From Tardiphaga robiniae (GTDB lineage: Bacteria > Pseudomonadota > Alphaproteobacteria > Rhizobiales > Xanthobacteraceae): DNA of 64,000 bases. The DNA lies in the NCBI RefSeq assembly GCF_001618955.1, contig NZ_LVYV01000001.1, positions 937,501 through 1,001,500 of the forward strand, read 5' to 3'. The notes below the pieces were generated by a model. It made no database searches, had not been told where the DNA came from, and saw only the letters and a list, made by a program, of their open reading frames with translations. Shown in pieces: positions 62,893 through 64,000 of the stretch. The position numbers and the translations under genes are program-made. Each line of letters starts with the position of its first letter. Positions within the stretch are counted from its first letter, which is position 1.

Positions 62893-64000
62893 TTAGTCTA
62901 GGATTGAATGCAGCGCCTCAGCAAGTTTCAAAGCAAGAAATGGCGGGACCGCATTTCCGACTTGGACGTACTGCTCCGTACGCCCGCCCTTGAAGAGGTA
63001 GTTATCTGGAAATGTCTGGAGCCTAGCAGCTTCTCTAACAGTTAGGCTTCGACATTGAGCGGGGTCAGGATGGATAAAATAATGTCCATCCTTTGCTATG
63101 TGGCTCGTCACAGTCGTAGCCGGTTGGTTCAATAGCTGCACGCGGAATCGATCGGCAAACTTACCGGAGTTCCAATTAAAATGGTTAGGGGCTAGGGACT
63201 TCGGAAAATCCAATGCCTTCGGGGAGCGTCCGACAACTTTCGCATATATTGCTGCAAAGAGGTATCGGCAGAGGTCACTAGCCATATGACCGCGCGTGTC
63301 GCTGTTTGGTAGTCTTGTTAATTTCGCATCATACAGCCATTGGCCGAGGATCTTGGGACAATCTGGTTCTAGGACATCCATATTGGCGGAGACCCTGCGA
63401 AGTTTCGAAGGTCGTCTTTCCCAGTCCGATCTGCATCGATCCAAGACCCTCTGGAAACTCGCTGCCGTGCCGGGATCAAGACCTAAATCTGCCGTCTGAA
63501 TTTTATGGGATGCATCAATAAGAGTGGAAATCCACGCCTCTGAGCTATCGTCTCGACTCAGTCCGCTTCGAAGCTTTGGCATGCCTCCAAGCACTTCTCC
63601 CACCGTTACTGGCTGCGATTTTTCTTGAAGTAACCCACGGTCTCGTAGTCGAGCTGGAACAGCCTTAGCTATATCACGTCGAACGCCGATAATGATCACT
63701 CGATGCCGTGCCTGAGGGATCCCACATTCTTCAGTACGTAAAACGAAATCAGATGAGCGCGTCGGCCTGTGCCCGCCTCCTGAAAAAATAGGGAAGAGCT
63801 CATACTCATTCTTAAAATTTGGACTCGTCAAATCGCTTAAGACTAATTCGAAGATTGAATCTCCGTCTACTTTTGCCGAGAGCAGACCTTTGACGTTCTC
63901 CATAACAAACGCGATCGGCCTAAGAGTCCGTAGTATTTCGATATATTCCTTGTAAAGGAAGTGGCGCTTGTCCTCGCGGGCTTTATAGCCCTTTATACCT
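62893..64000 (-). CDS. dcm: DNA (cytosine-5)-methyltransferase, N-terminus outside the window
   Basis: The visible part runs from the window edge, through MENVKG (motif VI) and PQARHRVIIIGVR (motif VIII), to the target-recognition region, and finally CRSLTVREAARLQTFPDNY and QVGNAVPPFLALKLAEAL (motifs IX and X). The reading frame continues upstream to 64000 (GYKAREDKRHFLYKEYIEIL), so the ATG at 63903 is internal. Motif I and the catalytic PCQ motif lie outside the window. The enzyme would make 5-methylcytosine at a specific site, protecting the host DNA. It is the first visible gene of the defence operon. Confidence 0.93.
   Translation of the reverse strand, partial: GIKGYKAREDKRHFLYKEYIEILRTLRPIAFVMENVKGLLSAKVDGDSIFELVLSDLTSPNFKNEYELFPIFSGGGHRPTRSSDFVLRTEECGIPQARHRVIIIGVRRDIAKAVPARLRDRGLLQEKSQPVTVGEVLGGMPKLRSGLSRDDSSEAWISTLIDASHKIQTADLGLDPGTAASFQRVLDRCRSDWERRPSKLRRVSANMDVLEPDCPKILGQWLYDAKLTRLPNSDTRGHMASDLCRYLFAAIYAKVVGRSPKALDFPKSLAPNHFNWNSGKFADRFRVQLLNQPATTVTSHIAKDGHYFIHPDPAQCRSLTVREAARLQTFPDNYLFKGGRTEQYVQVGNAVPPFLALKLAEALHSILD

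Larger units (their letters stand above)
48397..64000. mobile_element. genomic island integrated at tRNA-Thr (left part; continues past the window)
   Basis: The region starts at the tRNA fragment and immediately carries a tRNA-targeting integrase. Base composition is visibly less GC-rich than in the backbone and codon use changes with it. The cargo is of mobile and defence type: integrase, excisionase-like HTH, replication initiator-like gene, DUF2971, a second recombinase, and a methyltransferase/ATPase/Z1/nuclease/AIPR operon. The right end is outside the window. Confidence 0.85.

Noticed and set aside
63903-63903. ATG at 63903 as the start of the methyltransferase
   Set aside because: The codons upstream to the window edge stay in frame and read as methyltransferase sequence, and the ATG falls just before the conserved ENV motif, so it is internal.

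Overview
The window looks like a chromosomal segment of an alphaproteobacterium of the Bradyrhizobium/Rhodopseudomonas/Tardiphaga group. The evidence is a GC-rich backbone, typical Rhizobiales gene blocks (sucA-sucB-lpdA; xerC...priA; atpHAGDC; tandem rppH, a YibQ-type protein, ctpA, envC, rlmH, rsfS, nadD, proA) and intergenic palindromes of the kind seen in these genomes. The genus is inferred from layout and protein character, not from a database search.

Backbone, 1-48351. The left end holds a large autotransporter flanked by two 58-bp direct repeats, the stump of a LysR regulator directly behind a LuxR-type gene, and a very large SARP/AfsR-like regulator whose cyclase-like domain has lost its metal ligands. 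A short degenerate stretch with a YdcZ-type transporter remnant follows. Next come a sulfurtransferase, an acyl-CoA dehydrogenase and an OsmC protein, divergent from a TetR regulator with a perfect 16-bp palindrome between them. The 2-oxoglutarate dehydrogenase cluster (sucA, sucB, a VOC protein, an SDR, lpdA) leads to a membrane protein and an alpha/beta hydrolase. A minus-strand group (DUF4337 protein, XerC, carboxymuconolactone decarboxylase-like protein) faces priA, followed by rlpA and the F1 ATP synthase operon, which carries a hairpin after atpA and a palindromic repeat between atpD and atpC. From 34.1 to 42.6 kb the minus strand carries the RNA 5'-end, cell-wall and ribosome housekeeping block. 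From 42.7 to 48.3 kb a LysR gene is divergent from an operon joining a NitT/TauT-type ABC transporter to RutB, RutC and RutD homologues of pyrimidine catabolism, without RutA or RutF nearby.

Genomic island, about 48397 to beyond 64000. A 45-bp 3' fragment of a tRNA-Thr(CGT) gene marks the junction, next to a tRNA-type tyrosine integrase. The island is visibly richer in A/T than the backbone. It holds a small gene, an AlpA/excisionase-like gene, a putative replication initiator, a DUF2971 gene, a plus-strand cassette (a protein resembling the C-terminal part of RarA, a second tyrosine recombinase and a 66-aa protein) and a tightly overlapped minus-strand operon. In transcription order this operon encodes a cytosine-C5 DNA methyltransferase (cut by the window end), a GHKL (paraMORC-like) ATPase, a Z1-domain ATPase/helicase-like protein, a PD-(D/E)XK protein of the DUF4420 type and an AIPR-family protein with two C-terminal repeat domains. 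This is most likely a multi-gene restriction-modification or anti-phage system and is the most interesting part of the window.
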